This document shows, in pieces, positions 39,428 through 48,894 of a DNA stretch of 64,000 nt. The stretch spans positions 1 to 64,000 of the forward strand of contig NZ_JAPNXS010000011.1 in NCBI RefSeq assembly GCF_030397575.1. Reading direction: 5' to 3'. Origin of the DNA: Psychromonas sp. 14N.309.X.WAT.B.A12 (GTDB lineage Bacteria; Pseudomonadota; Gammaproteobacteria; Enterobacterales; Psychromonadaceae). How positions within the stretch are numbered: the first letter of the stretch is position 1; each line of letters begins with the position of its first letter. A program made the position numbers and the translations under genes. A model generated the notes under the pieces. It worked only from the letters and a program-made list of their open reading frames with translations. It was not told where the DNA came from and did no database searches.

Positions 39428-40708
39428 ATGTCCGTTTACGCCACTTTATGCTTCCTCGCTGCAGCAGCAATGCTGATCACTCTAATTAATAGTAAATTAG
39501 GAAAATGGCAAAGTACCATCGCCATAACAGCAGGATCCCTATTATTATCTCTTACTATTATCATCGCCGGTAAAAATGGCTTTACTCAATTAAGAGAAGT
39601 CGCTGTTACTCAATTAACCGAGATAGATTTCGAACACTTCCTATTAGATGGATTATTAGGCTTTCTCTTATTTGCAGGCGGCTTAGGTATTAAGTTAGAA
39701 AGTTTAAAAGATCAAAAGTGGGAAATTACAGTACTTGCATTAGGCGCGACTCTCTTTTCCACCTTCTTTGTAGGTTTTGTACTGTATTACATTTGTCAGT
39801 TAATTGGTCTCCCGCTTGACCTTATATACTGTTTATTATTTGGTGCGCTTATTTCTCCGACGGATCCAATCGCAGTTCTTGCCATTGTTAAAAAGTTAAA
39901 TGCTCCAAAACGTATTTCTACTCAAATAGAAGGCGAGTCACTCTTTAATGATGGTTTTGGTTTAGTTATTTTTGTCACTATCTTCAATATCGCTTTCTCT
40001 GGAGAGCCATTAACGGTAAGTAATGTTTCTATGTTGTTCTTACATGAAGCGATTGGAGGTATTGTGTACGGCTTTGCATTAGGTTTATTGTTCCACTACT
40101 TAATTAGTGCAACCAATGACCATGCAATGGAACTGTTATTTACCATTGGCGTACCTACAGCTGGTTATGTATTCGGTGAATTAATTGGTGTTTCAGCACC
40201 TTTAGCAATGGTTGTTGCAGGTATCATGATTGGTAACTGGACAAGAAAAACTGGATTTTCAGAAGAGAGTAAAGCGCAACTAGACCATTTCTGGGAATTA
40301 GTTGATGAATTCTTAAATGGTCTTTTATTCCTGTTGATCGGTTTAAGTATGTTGCAATTTAGCTTCTACCAGGAAGACTGGATTATTATGCTAATTGCTA
40401 TACCAGTGGTATTAGTGGCCCGCTACTTAAGCATTCGCCTATCCTATGTTGGCTTTAAACGTTTCCGCAACTATAACCCTTACTCTGTTCGCATTTTAAC
40501 TTGGGGTGGATTACGAGGTGGTCTAGCACTTGCGATGGCAATGGCTGTTCCAGCAGGTATTTGGGTTGTTCCTGAAAAAAATATTGATGTACGCGAAATC
40601 ATACTGGTAATGACTTATGGTGTCGTATTGTTCTCAATCTTAATACAAGGTTCTAGTATTGTGCCGCTCATTAATAAAGCAAAAGACTGGCAAAACAAGC
40701 ATCAATAA
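39428..40708 (+). CDS. Cation/proton antiporter, CPA1 (NhaP-like)
   Basis: 426 residues, about twelve membrane helices. The ion-site motifs of this family are present: SPTDPIAVLAIVKK (near 140) and EGESLFNDGFGLV (near 168), with GGLRGGLALAMA near 358. It probably exchanges Na+ or K+ for protons, useful in a marine cell. The cytoplasmic tail is short. It stands alone and is followed by a hairpin. Confidence 0.92.
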   Translation: MSVYATLCFLAAAAMLITLINSKLGKWQSTIAITAGSLLLSLTIIIAGKNGFTQLREVAVTQLTEIDFEHFLLDGLLGFLLFAGGLGIKLESLKDQKWEITVLALGATLFSTFFVGFVLYYICQLIGLPLDLIYCLLFGALISPTDPIAVLAIVKKLNAPKRISTQIEGESLFNDGFGLVIFVTIFNIAFSGEPLTVSNVSMLFLHEAIGGIVYGFALGLLFHYLISATNDHAMELLFTIGVPTAGYVFGELIGVSAPLAMVVAGIMIGNWTRKTGFSEESKAQLDHFWELVDEFLNGLLFLLIGLSMLQFSFYQEDWIIMLIAIPVVLVARYLSIRLSYVGFKRFRNYNPYSVRILTWGGLRGGLALAMAMAVPAGIWVVPEKNIDVREIILVMTYGVVLFSILIQGSSIVPLINKAKDWQNKHQ

Positions 40709-40722
40709 ACACCTATACTATC

Positions 40723-40757
40723 AGCACTATTACTTATTTGAGATAGCTAATAGTGCT
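40723..40757 (+). terminator. Hairpin after the antiporter gene
   Basis: AGCACTATTA (40723-40732) and TAATAGTGCT (40748-40757) are perfect complements 15 bases after the stop; a weak T-rich tail follows. Confidence 0.6.
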
Positions 40758-40958
40758 TGATTTGACCTTCTATTTTTTTACTTCTTTAACCTTTTAGCTT
40801 CCCTTACCTTCAGCGTTTCCCGATAGCAAAAATTAATAAAATCAATGCGAACAAAAACAGATATTACTGGTCTGATAAAAGATTAAGCAAATAACCCGTC
40901 AAACCCGAGACACTCTATTAGTGTTATCGGTTTAACCGTTTTAAAATCAGGAAAAGTC

Positions 40959-43295
40959 ATGTCTAAATCTGCTGAAAAAGCAACCTTGTCCATTGGTGTT
41001 CGATTGTTTAGTGCATTTCTATTTACCAGCTTATTAATTAGCACCATAGCGGCGTCTTTACATTATTATCATAGCCAAAAGCAGGCTAAAGATGCAGTAC
41101 TACAAATTTATCAAACAGCTGCAGATCAAATTCGCTATCGCACAGAACAAAATAAACAACAAATATCGGATCAATTAACTGCCTTAACTAGCTCACAAGA
41201 TCTTACTCGTCATAATAAGCTAACCACCTATAGTATTAATCGATTTGCGCAGATACTCAATCAGCATGAAAGTTACCAATCTATTTCAGTGGGCTTTAAA
41301 AACGGCAATTTACAAAAACTAGTTGCATTGGATAAGCCTGAAAGTGCTCAATACATCCAGCAAGTAAAAGGAGCAAAATGGTTACTTGTTTCAATTCAAA
41401 AAAACAATACAGATACAATTAGAGAAGAGTTTTATTTTGATGCTAATTTTCACTTTTTAAATAAATTTAAAGAAACAACCACTGGAGATATCACTACCAG
41501 TGCTTGGTATAAAGCGGCACTATCTGAAATAACAGCCATCACTTCACAAACAGAGAAAACCATCATTTATTCTAGGAAGCTCAATACAGACAGAGCGGTT
41601 ATCGCGATCGAGAGTAGATTAAATGACTATACTGATATACTAAGTCATATCAACACCCCTTCCCTATTGAGGGAGATGTACCTCTTTACTAATAAAGGGC
41701 ATTTATTAGCGACCTCTGATACAGATAAATGGAAGAGCCCTGAACGTTCTCCCTACCCTTTATTAATGGAACTCGTTGACTCACAAGTTACTAACGAATT
41801 ACGCGAAATTGAAGCTGATACACAAACTTATTATGTTTATTTAACAAGCATGATAGGTGCAACAGGTGCCCCTAGCTATTTAGCCCTATTAGCTCCTAAG
41901 CAATCAGTCTTATTGCCTAGTATCAAAGCATCCATCGAAATATCATTAATCTGCTTAGTGTTATCAATCCTATTATCATGGAGATTCTCTTCACCTATCG
42001 GTAAAGCGTTGAGCAGATTAATTAATGCTCTAGCAATTGCAAAATCCGAAGAATATAAAAGATTCCAAACTCAACCAACACGATTTTCTGAGTTAAACCA
42101 TATCAATGCTGCTTTGACAGATATGACAGATCTCATTGCGCAACAAAATATTAAGCATACGGAGCGAGCAGCATTGTTTGCATCACTTAATGCCCAAATA
42201 ATCGATAATAAAGCGCTCTATAACAACAACCAAATCAGCCGCTCTCCAGCATTAACGGAGATGTTAGGTATTGCTGCCAGCGATTCCAATTTACCAGAGT
42301 TTTCCTGTTTAACACTTTCAGACCAAACAGAACTTAACTTACTTAAAACAAAAGCTTGGAAAAATTTATATCACGGTTTAACCACAGAAGAGATAGTCAA
42401 TAAAGGCAGTAAGTTGGCGATACCTTACAATCGAATACACGAAATAAGAATGCGCTTTGAAGTATTGTGGCGAGATGCTGAAATTAACTATTACCAACAG
42501 AGTCGCGCAAACCCTGAGCTCAATAAGCCATTAAAAGAAAAGTTAATTAAAGAGCAGTTACAATTAATGCGAGATTTTGAGTTTATAGCGAAAGTGAATC
42601 AAGGTCACCATAAGTTAACTTATCAAGATCAGCTTCGCTTACAACAATTAAGTGAAAAAACATGGTTACGTTATTTTGATAAGAGCATGGGATTATCGGC
42701 TATTGAAATGCTGCACATTTCCCCGAAAAAACAAAGATTGCCTGCAACTGAAGTGTTATTAAGCCAAGTACCAACAGACTTGATGGGGGATATAGATATA
42801 GAAGGTACTCTAGCAAACGCAGATACAAATATAGCTGAATTGCATAACCTATCAATTGAACAAGGCACTGCAACTGAAGAACAACAGCAACAAGCACAAC
42901 AACAACTAAACTCCATCAAAACCATGTTAAATGAACTATCAAATAAAAAATATAGCCACAATGTGATCGACTTGTCCATGTACCACAGCAGCTTACATGC
43001 GGTGCCTTATCCGAACGACGCCACACACACGGACTTATCAATCACTGAACATATTATGTTACTCAGCGATATATTTGTTGCTTTAACATCAATTAACAGC
43101 TCAATTAAATCTACATTATCCTTGAGTGAGGCGATTGATGTCTTGTATCAAATCACCATAGATAAACATCTAGAACCAGCAACTTTTAAGTTGTTTTTAA
43201 CCAGTGGGATCTACCAACAATATGCACAACAATATTTGCATCCCTCGCAAATTGATACAGTAAATATTAATCAATATCTAGACTATTCATACTAG
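40959..43295 (+). CDS. Membrane sensor with degenerate HD-GYP-like output domain
   Basis: 778 residues. Membrane helices at about 14-35 and 325-342 bracket a Cache-like periplasmic sensor; a HAMP-like linker follows (about 343-395). The C-terminal half follows the layout of large HD-GYP proteins: HNLSIEQGT...LTEEQ-like helix, LSDIFVALTS, SLSEAIDVLYQI, and FLTSGIYQQYAQQYLHPSQIDTVNINQYL. The catalytic words are lost: the HHE-x(n)-GYP region reads MYHSSLHAVPYP near 673-684 and the DIF loop reads LSDIF instead of IADIF. Cyclic-di-GMP hydrolysis is therefore unlikely. It may bind a ligand and act on a partner. A GreA-like gene lies next, 141 bases on. Confidence 0.75.
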   Translation: MSKSAEKATLSIGVRLFSAFLFTSLLISTIAASLHYYHSQKQAKDAVLQIYQTAADQIRYRTEQNKQQISDQLTALTSSQDLTRHNKLTTYSINRFAQILNQHESYQSISVGFKNGNLQKLVALDKPESAQYIQQVKGAKWLLVSIQKNNTDTIREEFYFDANFHFLNKFKETTTGDITTSAWYKAALSEITAITSQTEKTIIYSRKLNTDRAVIAIESRLNDYTDILSHINTPSLLREMYLFTNKGHLLATSDTDKWKSPERSPYPLLMELVDSQVTNELREIEADTQTYYVYLTSMIGATGAPSYLALLAPKQSVLLPSIKASIEISLICLVLSILLSWRFSSPIGKALSRLINALAIAKSEEYKRFQTQPTRFSELNHINAALTDMTDLIAQQNIKHTERAALFASLNAQIIDNKALYNNNQISRSPALTEMLGIAASDSNLPEFSCLTLSDQTELNLLKTKAWKNLYHGLTTEEIVNKGSKLAIPYNRIHEIRMRFEVLWRDAEINYYQQSRANPELNKPLKEKLIKEQLQLMRDFEFIAKVNQGHHKLTYQDQLRLQQLSEKTWLRYFDKSMGLSAIEMLHISPKKQRLPATEVLLSQVPTDLMGDIDIEGTLANADTNIAELHNLSIEQGTATEEQQQQAQQQLNSIKTMLNELSNKKYSHNVIDLSMYHSSLHAVPYPNDATHTDLSITEHIMLLSDIFVALTSINSSIKSTLSLSEAIDVLYQITIDKHLEPATFKLFLTSGIYQQYAQQYLHPSQIDTVNINQYLDYSY

Positions 43296-43436
43296 CGTTA
43301 TTTCAATTATGTTTATTACCGACTTAGATTATGTGGCTAATTACGACTGGAAAATAAAATAATTAACCACCCTTTAGTCATCAGGCTAGGTATAATCCAA
43401 ATATCGTAAACCTAGCTTATGTTGTAACCCAATAAA

Positions 43437-43910
43437 ATGAATAAAATACAGCTGCATCAGCAACTAATGACACACTTACAAAAGCAATTAAACAACGCAC
43501 AAGTCGCAGCTAAAAGTGCTCATGAAACAGCAACTAATGAAGAAAATATTGCCGAAAACAAATACGATACGCTGGCATTAGAAGCAGCCTACCTCGCCCA
43601 TGGGCAGTCACAACGTGCTTTAAAATGCCAAGCAGATATCGATGCTTGTGTTAGTTTACCATTAAGAAGTTCACTGGAAGGTGCAATAGGTTCGTTAGTC
43701 GTATTAGTTGACCAACATGAGCAAGCTAAGTATTTATTTATTTGTCCCGTTGCTGGCGGAGTAAAATTACAATGGCAACAACATACTGTATTAGTAGTGA
43801 CGCCAGAGTCGCCGATTGGCGCAATGTTACTAGGTCAAAAAATTGATGCAGAGGTCAGTATGACGATTAATAATAAAATTCATCACTACGATATTTTACA
43901 AATCCTGTAA
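43437..43910 (+). CDS. GreA/GreB-family elongation-factor-like protein
   Basis: 157 residues. A coiled-coil N-terminal half (about 1-60) is followed by a GreA/B C-terminal domain ending TPESPIGAMLLGQKIDAEVSM. True GreA has a longer N-terminal coiled coil with acidic tip residues; here the coil is short and has ENKYDTLALEAAYLAHG, so it is a divergent relative (Rnk-like or GreAB-like). It probably binds the secondary channel of RNA polymerase. The upstream neighbour is a sensor, perhaps unrelated. Confidence 0.75.
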   Translation: MNKIQLHQQLMTHLQKQLNNAQVAAKSAHETATNEENIAENKYDTLALEAAYLAHGQSQRALKCQADIDACVSLPLRSSLEGAIGSLVVLVDQHEQAKYLFICPVAGGVKLQWQQHTVLVVTPESPIGAMLLGQKIDAEVSMTINNKIHHYDILQIL

Positions 43911-44093
43911 ATAGAATGTGCTTATTCCAACAGCACATCAAGTCACTTGTTACATGACAAAAGCAGACATACGCGGAGAACCGAAATTAACTATATATAT
44001 TTCAGTGTTTTATAGTTAAATATTATAAAATCCCATCGCTTTTCATATTAATTCCTCTATGCTTATATTTTCATCTAACTGAAGGGATTTAAC

Positions 44094-45488
44094 ATGATTG
44101 AAGATAAAAGTACCTCACAAGACCGACGACATTTCTTAAAAGTTACATCTGGTTTAGCGGCAGCAGGAATAAGCGCTAGCTTGCTGCCCACCACTGCAAA
44201 CGCTAAAAACACCCACCAATATCGCTCTTCTCGCAACAATAAATCCATTTGGAGTAAAGTTAAAAAGGAATTTATATTAGATAAAAACACTACTTATATG
44301 AATGTTGGAACAACCGGTTCGATGCCAAGCAGTGTTTTAAAAAATTACTATGCAAATAACCTGAGCGTTGCCGAAAACCCATGGGATATGCAGGAAAAGT
44401 TTGGCGAATGGCCTTATACCACTGAAATGAGTACAAGCATTGCTGCCGGCATGGGAGCAAACGCAGACGAGATAATTCTTAGCCGAAATACAACTGACGG
44501 CATGTGCTCGATTTTAAATGGTCTGCAATTTGAATCAGGCGATGTAATATTAACAACCCACCATGAACACGTTGCAGCAGAGTCTCCATTACATGTTGTT
44601 TCAGAGCGTTATGGAGTAGAAGTGATCTACTTAGATATTCCGGTAGATACTGGAGATGAAAGCATCACTGAGCAACAATTTGTTGATCTCTTTAGCAACG
44701 CTGTAAATGAATATTCAGGCCGAGTACGTTTAATTACTTTTTCGCACATCACTTACAAAACCGGTACTCGCCTGCCTGCGAAGCGTATCTGTCAAGAAGT
44801 GGCAATACCGAATGAAATTCCAACGTTAATTGATGGTGCTCATGCCATTGGTATGCTGGACCTTGATTTTCATGATATTGGTTGTGACTTTTATGCTGGC
44901 TCAGGACATAAATGGCAATGTGGAGCAGGTGCAACGGGTATATTATTTGTTTTAAATAGCGCGGAACGTCTAGATCAGTATTGGTCAGATAGAGATACCT
45001 CATTATGGTTTATCAATTCATCATTAGGCCACGCAGATTACCTTGGTACACAATTGCAACTACAATACATTGGTAATGATAACTACCCAGCTAAACAAGC
45101 ACTTGCAGATGCCTGCGCAATGTGGGATGAAATAGGTAGAGATGTGATTGAAGAGCGCGTTTTAACACTTAGCAAACGTTGTAAACAACAACTTAAATTG
45201 GCATTCCCTGATGCAGCTATCTACTCTCCAGATATCGATGAGTTAGCAAGTGCCATTACCACTTTCAACCCTTTTACAGACGTTAGTGATTCAGATACCT
45301 TAACTGAATTCAGAGATACATTACGAGAACAAACAGGATTCATTATTCGCACCACTGATTTTAAAATTACACAAAATGATACGACGAATACTTACGCATT
45401 AAGAATATCGACCCATCTATTCCACGATGAAGATGACGTAGATAACTTAATAAAAGCGATGAAAAAAGTATTTAACGATATGCTTTAA
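44094..45488 (+). CDS. Tat-exported class V aminotransferase-fold protein
   Basis: 464 residues. The N-terminus has a twin-arginine signal (QDRRHFLKVTSGLAAAGISASLL), so the folded, PLP-loaded enzyme should be exported to the periplasm. The PLP lysine is in YAGSGHKWQCGAG (near residue 270) and the substrate-side Asp/His in DGAHAIGML (near 247). It resembles isopenicillin-N-epimerase-like and cysteine-desulfurase-like proteins. The reaction is unknown. A terminator follows. Confidence 0.82.
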   Translation: MIEDKSTSQDRRHFLKVTSGLAAAGISASLLPTTANAKNTHQYRSSRNNKSIWSKVKKEFILDKNTTYMNVGTTGSMPSSVLKNYYANNLSVAENPWDMQEKFGEWPYTTEMSTSIAAGMGANADEIILSRNTTDGMCSILNGLQFESGDVILTTHHEHVAAESPLHVVSERYGVEVIYLDIPVDTGDESITEQQFVDLFSNAVNEYSGRVRLITFSHITYKTGTRLPAKRICQEVAIPNEIPTLIDGAHAIGMLDLDFHDIGCDFYAGSGHKWQCGAGATGILFVLNSAERLDQYWSDRDTSLWFINSSLGHADYLGTQLQLQYIGNDNYPAKQALADACAMWDEIGRDVIEERVLTLSKRCKQQLKLAFPDAAIYSPDIDELASAITTFNPFTDVSDSDTLTEFRDTLREQTGFIIRTTDFKITQNDTTNTYALRISTHLFHDEDDVDNLIKAMKKVFNDML

Positions 45489-45494
45489 AAAATT

Positions 45495-45516
45495 AAGCCA
45501 CTTAATCGTGGCTTTT
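45495..45516 (+). terminator. Terminator after the Tat-exported aminotransferase gene
   Basis: AAGCCAC (45495-45501) and GTGGCTT (45508-45514) form a stem with a 6-base loop, then TTTT. Confidence 0.75.
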
Positions 45517-45585
45517 AGTACCTATACTTTAGAGGTATAATAAATAAACAGTATATATAATTATTTTACCTCTAAAGGTCTTTTT

Positions 45586-46506
45586 ATGGCGAACATCAAG
45601 TTAAGATACCTTATCGTATCTCTTCTGCTACTATGCTTTTACAGTAGTTGGAGTTCTGCTCGTGATTTAGCTGAAATCAAAGCGGATGGTGTGTTACGCC
45701 ATATCGGTATCCCCTATGCTAATTTCATTAATATTTATAAAGAGGGCGAGCATACCCTAGCTAGCGGGTTAGACGTTGAATTAATGCAGGGGTTTGCCAA
45801 GCACTTAGGTTTAAAGTATCAATTTATTGAAGCAACCTGGCATAACTCAATGACCTTGCTCACCGGTCGCAATGCAAACTATGTTAATGGTGTAGTGGTA
45901 AAAGGCCATATTCAGCATGAAATACAGGGAGATATTCTCGCCACTGGTGCGACTATCTTACCTTGGAGACAAGAAGTCGTTGATTTTTCTATACCTTATT
46001 TCCCTTCCGCTGTTTGGTTAATGGCGAGATCTGACTCAGCACTTTCACCAATAACCCCATCCGGCTCAGTCACTGAAGATATTAAAACAGTAAAGTCCTT
46101 ATTCAAAGGCCATGAAGTATTAGCAATGAAACAGACCTGTTTAGATCCCGAACTTTATGACTTATACAATACAGAGGCTAAAATTATACTACCTGTCACA
46201 GAAAGAAAGCTAAATGAGATGATTCCCGCTATATTAAATAACGATGCTGAGCTAACATTACTAGACGTACCAGTTATATTAATCGCATTAGAAAAATGGC
46301 CAGGTAAGACTAAAGTTATTGGACCAATCTCTGAGAATCAAAAGATGGGTGTGGTTTTCCGAAAAGACTCACCAAATCTCCGAAAAGCATTTAATCTGTA
46401 CTTTAAAGAGATACAAGACAGTGGCGAATATAATGTATTAGTTAAAAAATATTACCCTTCTGTTTTTCATTTTTACCCTGATTTTTTTAACGTTAAATCA
46501 CAATAG
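45586..46506 (+). CDS. Periplasmic solute-binding protein (SBP family 3)
   Basis: 306 residues with a signal peptide (about 1-25). The fold is an amino-acid-type extracellular binding protein (GVLRHIGIPYANFI, then GLDVELMQGFAKHLGLKY). It has no ABC permease or ATPase beside it. Only 8 bases separate it from the GGDEF-EAL gene, so the two are an operon and it likely supplies or forms the sensor for that enzyme. Confidence 0.85.
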   Translation: MANIKLRYLIVSLLLLCFYSSWSSARDLAEIKADGVLRHIGIPYANFINIYKEGEHTLASGLDVELMQGFAKHLGLKYQFIEATWHNSMTLLTGRNANYVNGVVVKGHIQHEIQGDILATGATILPWRQEVVDFSIPYFPSAVWLMARSDSALSPITPSGSVTEDIKTVKSLFKGHEVLAMKQTCLDPELYDLYNTEAKIILPVTERKLNEMIPAILNNDAELTLLDVPVILIALEKWPGKTKVIGPISENQKMGVVFRKDSPNLRKAFNLYFKEIQDSGEYNVLVKKYYPSVFHFYPDFFNVKSQ

Positions 46507-46514
46507 GGACTTTT

Positions 46515-48845
46515 ATGCCTCGTTGGTTTACTCAAAAAAATACCCTCTTTATTGCAAGTGTTATGCTTGCAGGATACCTTTTACTTATTTTAACAGTGAC
46601 CAACCTAGGCCAAAATAAACTTGAAGAATCAAGAGATAATGAGTTGCACTTAAGAATCAGTCATTATGGGGAGTTATTAAGTAATTATTTTAAACTAGCC
46701 AAACATAATTCAATCCTTGCGGCTGAAGATAAAGTTCTCATGACATTCTTTGCTAATAAAAGCGCAGGTATGTCGATGACTTATGGATTAGGTGCAAGCC
46801 TTTTTAATCTTCGAGAGTTAATCGAAAAACAATTGATTTCCCCACAGGACAAACTAACTCCTATATTTTCTCGTGTTACCCTAATTGAGTTAAATAAAGA
46901 TATTATTGCTGATAGTAATAGTACGACTGCATTTAACTATCAAGGGCTCAATATTTCCGAATTAAAAAAATCCAAACAATCGTTATTTGTGAATGAAATA
47001 AACGGTAATTTAGTCATACGCTTATCCACAACCGTTTATTTCCATAATAGTCCTATTGCTTTACTCATTGCTGAATTCAACAGAGAACAAGTCATTTCTT
47101 TACTCACTGCTTTAGAATATGAAGGCAGTGGAAGCCATATCACACTTCGTAGTACCCAAGGCAACCTATTTATATGGGACTCCTTAAAAGCAGCTTCTCA
47201 TGCAGAGATAACACACTCTCATCAACATGAAAATTTAATGCATAGTTTCCATTTAAAAAAAGAAATAATAGGCGCACCTTTTGTTATTGAAGCTTGGTAT
47301 GAAAATATTAATAACAATGATTTATTTACTTCTAAATGGTTTGTTGTGGTTATCTCTTTATTAGCCATTCCTGTCTTTTTAACGTTGTATTACTTGTTCT
47401 ATATTGAGCACAAAAACGCTCAACTCCATCATCAAATTAATGATTCACAAAAACGCCGAAAAGAGCTCTCACAATACAATTCAGAACTAGAAAACGAGAT
47501 AAAAAAACGCCAAGTATCAGAACAAAAACTCGCTTATCAAGCAACCCATGACTCATTAACGGGGCTCCCGAATAGAAGTTATAGTTTAGAAAAACTCAAC
47601 CATGCGATTGATTATTCACAACGAACACATAAAAAAGTACTACTGATGTACATAGACCTCGATAATTTTAAGCAAATTAATGATACTTTAGGTCATGCTG
47701 CAGGTGATAAAATACTGATCGAAACAAGTCAACGCCTACGTTCGGCTTTGCGTAAAACAGACACAGTCGCACGATTAAGCGGTGATGAATTTATGGTGGT
47801 GATTAATGACTTAGAGGATCTTGAACAAGCCACTGAGATTGCATTTAAAATTCATCACCTATTTGAACAGCCCTTCCAAATCGATAAACACCTATTTCAT
47901 ACTTCAAGCAGTATCGGACTAGCCATATACCCAGACGATGCTGATGATGCAGAAACACTTTTGAAATGTGCCGATATGGCTCTTTATAAAGTAAAAGGAA
48001 ATGGTCGTAAAAACTTTAGTTTCTTTGAGTCTAAGATGAATGATGAAGTGAACCGCAAAGTAGCTGTCAACTTACGATTACATGTGGCTATTAAAGAAAA
48101 TAACTTAGAGATGTACTACCAGCCATTAATTAATCTGAAAACCCAAAAAATAGTCGGTGCAGAAGCATTAATGCGTTGGACTGATAGCGAATTAGGGTTT
48201 GTACCACCGGATGAATTTATCGCTATCGCTGAAAAAAATAACTTAATAGAGCAACTTGGCAGTTTTGCTTTAAATACAGCAGTACATCAAGCTGCAAAAT
48301 GGCAAAGCATCGCGCCGATGCAAATTGCAGTCAACTTTTCCAGTGTACAATTTAGAAACTGTACAAAGTTATTTAATGAGATAAAAGATGTACTAGTTAC
48401 TTCTCAACTGCCCCCAGAACGCTTAGATGTAGAAGTAACAGAAAGCCTCATTATTAATCAAGAAGGTGAGTTATTTGATATGTTACAAGCTCTGCGTGGC
48501 ATGGGTGTTGAGCTAAGCATTGATGATTTTGGCACTGGCTATTCAGCCTTAAGTTACCTACAAAAATTTGCCTTTACCAAACTAAAAATAGATCGCGGGT
48601 TCATCATGAACCTATCAGAAAACGACTCTGATAAATCACTTGTGATGGCGATTGTTGCAATGGCTAAAGCGTTAAACTTAAAAGTCGTAGGCGAAGGGAT
48701 CGAAACTGAACAACAAATGCAGTTTCTCAATAAAATAGATTGTGAGTTTGGCCAAGGTTACCTATTTAGCAAACCACTACCAGCCGAGCAGTTCGAAGCA
48801 CTGCTAAAAGACCCAAGAGCAATACAAAAATTACTTAATGGATAA
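46515..48845 (+). CDS. Membrane diguanylate cyclase/phosphodiesterase (GGDEF-EAL)
   Basis: 776 residues. Membrane helices near 10-30 and 275-297 enclose a periplasmic sensor; a coiled coil (about 300-340) leads to a GGDEF domain with SGDEF at the active site (near 421, one conservative change from GGDEF) and an EAL domain from about 525 with EALMRW and IDDFGTGYS. Both sites appear usable, so it could make and break cyclic di-GMP. It is translated right after a periplasmic binding protein that may feed its sensor. Confidence 0.93.
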   Translation: MPRWFTQKNTLFIASVMLAGYLLLILTVTNLGQNKLEESRDNELHLRISHYGELLSNYFKLAKHNSILAAEDKVLMTFFANKSAGMSMTYGLGASLFNLRELIEKQLISPQDKLTPIFSRVTLIELNKDIIADSNSTTAFNYQGLNISELKKSKQSLFVNEINGNLVIRLSTTVYFHNSPIALLIAEFNREQVISLLTALEYEGSGSHITLRSTQGNLFIWDSLKAASHAEITHSHQHENLMHSFHLKKEIIGAPFVIEAWYENINNNDLFTSKWFVVVISLLAIPVFLTLYYLFYIEHKNAQLHHQINDSQKRRKELSQYNSELENEIKKRQVSEQKLAYQATHDSLTGLPNRSYSLEKLNHAIDYSQRTHKKVLLMYIDLDNFKQINDTLGHAAGDKILIETSQRLRSALRKTDTVARLSGDEFMVVINDLEDLEQATEIAFKIHHLFEQPFQIDKHLFHTSSSIGLAIYPDDADDAETLLKCADMALYKVKGNGRKNFSFFESKMNDEVNRKVAVNLRLHVAIKENNLEMYYQPLINLKTQKIVGAEALMRWTDSELGFVPPDEFIAIAEKNNLIEQLGSFALNTAVHQAAKWQSIAPMQIAVNFSSVQFRNCTKLFNEIKDVLVTSQLPPERLDVEVTESLIINQEGELFDMLQALRGMGVELSIDDFGTGYSALSYLQKFAFTKLKIDRGFIMNLSENDSDKSLVMAIVAMAKALNLKVVGEGIETEQQMQFLNKIDCEFGQGYLFSKPLPAEQFEALLKDPRAIQKLLNG

Positions 48846-48847
48846 CG

Positions 48848-48887
48848 ATAGGCTACAAGCCGTTATTTTTGCCTACAGCCTATTTTA
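48848..48887. terminator. Bidirectional terminator between convergent genes
   Basis: ATAGGCT (48848-48854) and AGCCTAT (48877-48883) pair, with an inner TAGGC/GCCTA alternative, then TTTT on the plus strand. Confidence 0.6.
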
Positions 48888-48894
48888 TCTAAAA

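Noticed and set aside
46515-48845. LapD-like receptor for the adhesin
   Set aside because: LapD has degenerate GGDEF and EAL sites and usually a HAMP; this protein keeps SGDEF and EAL and has no LapG gene beside it.
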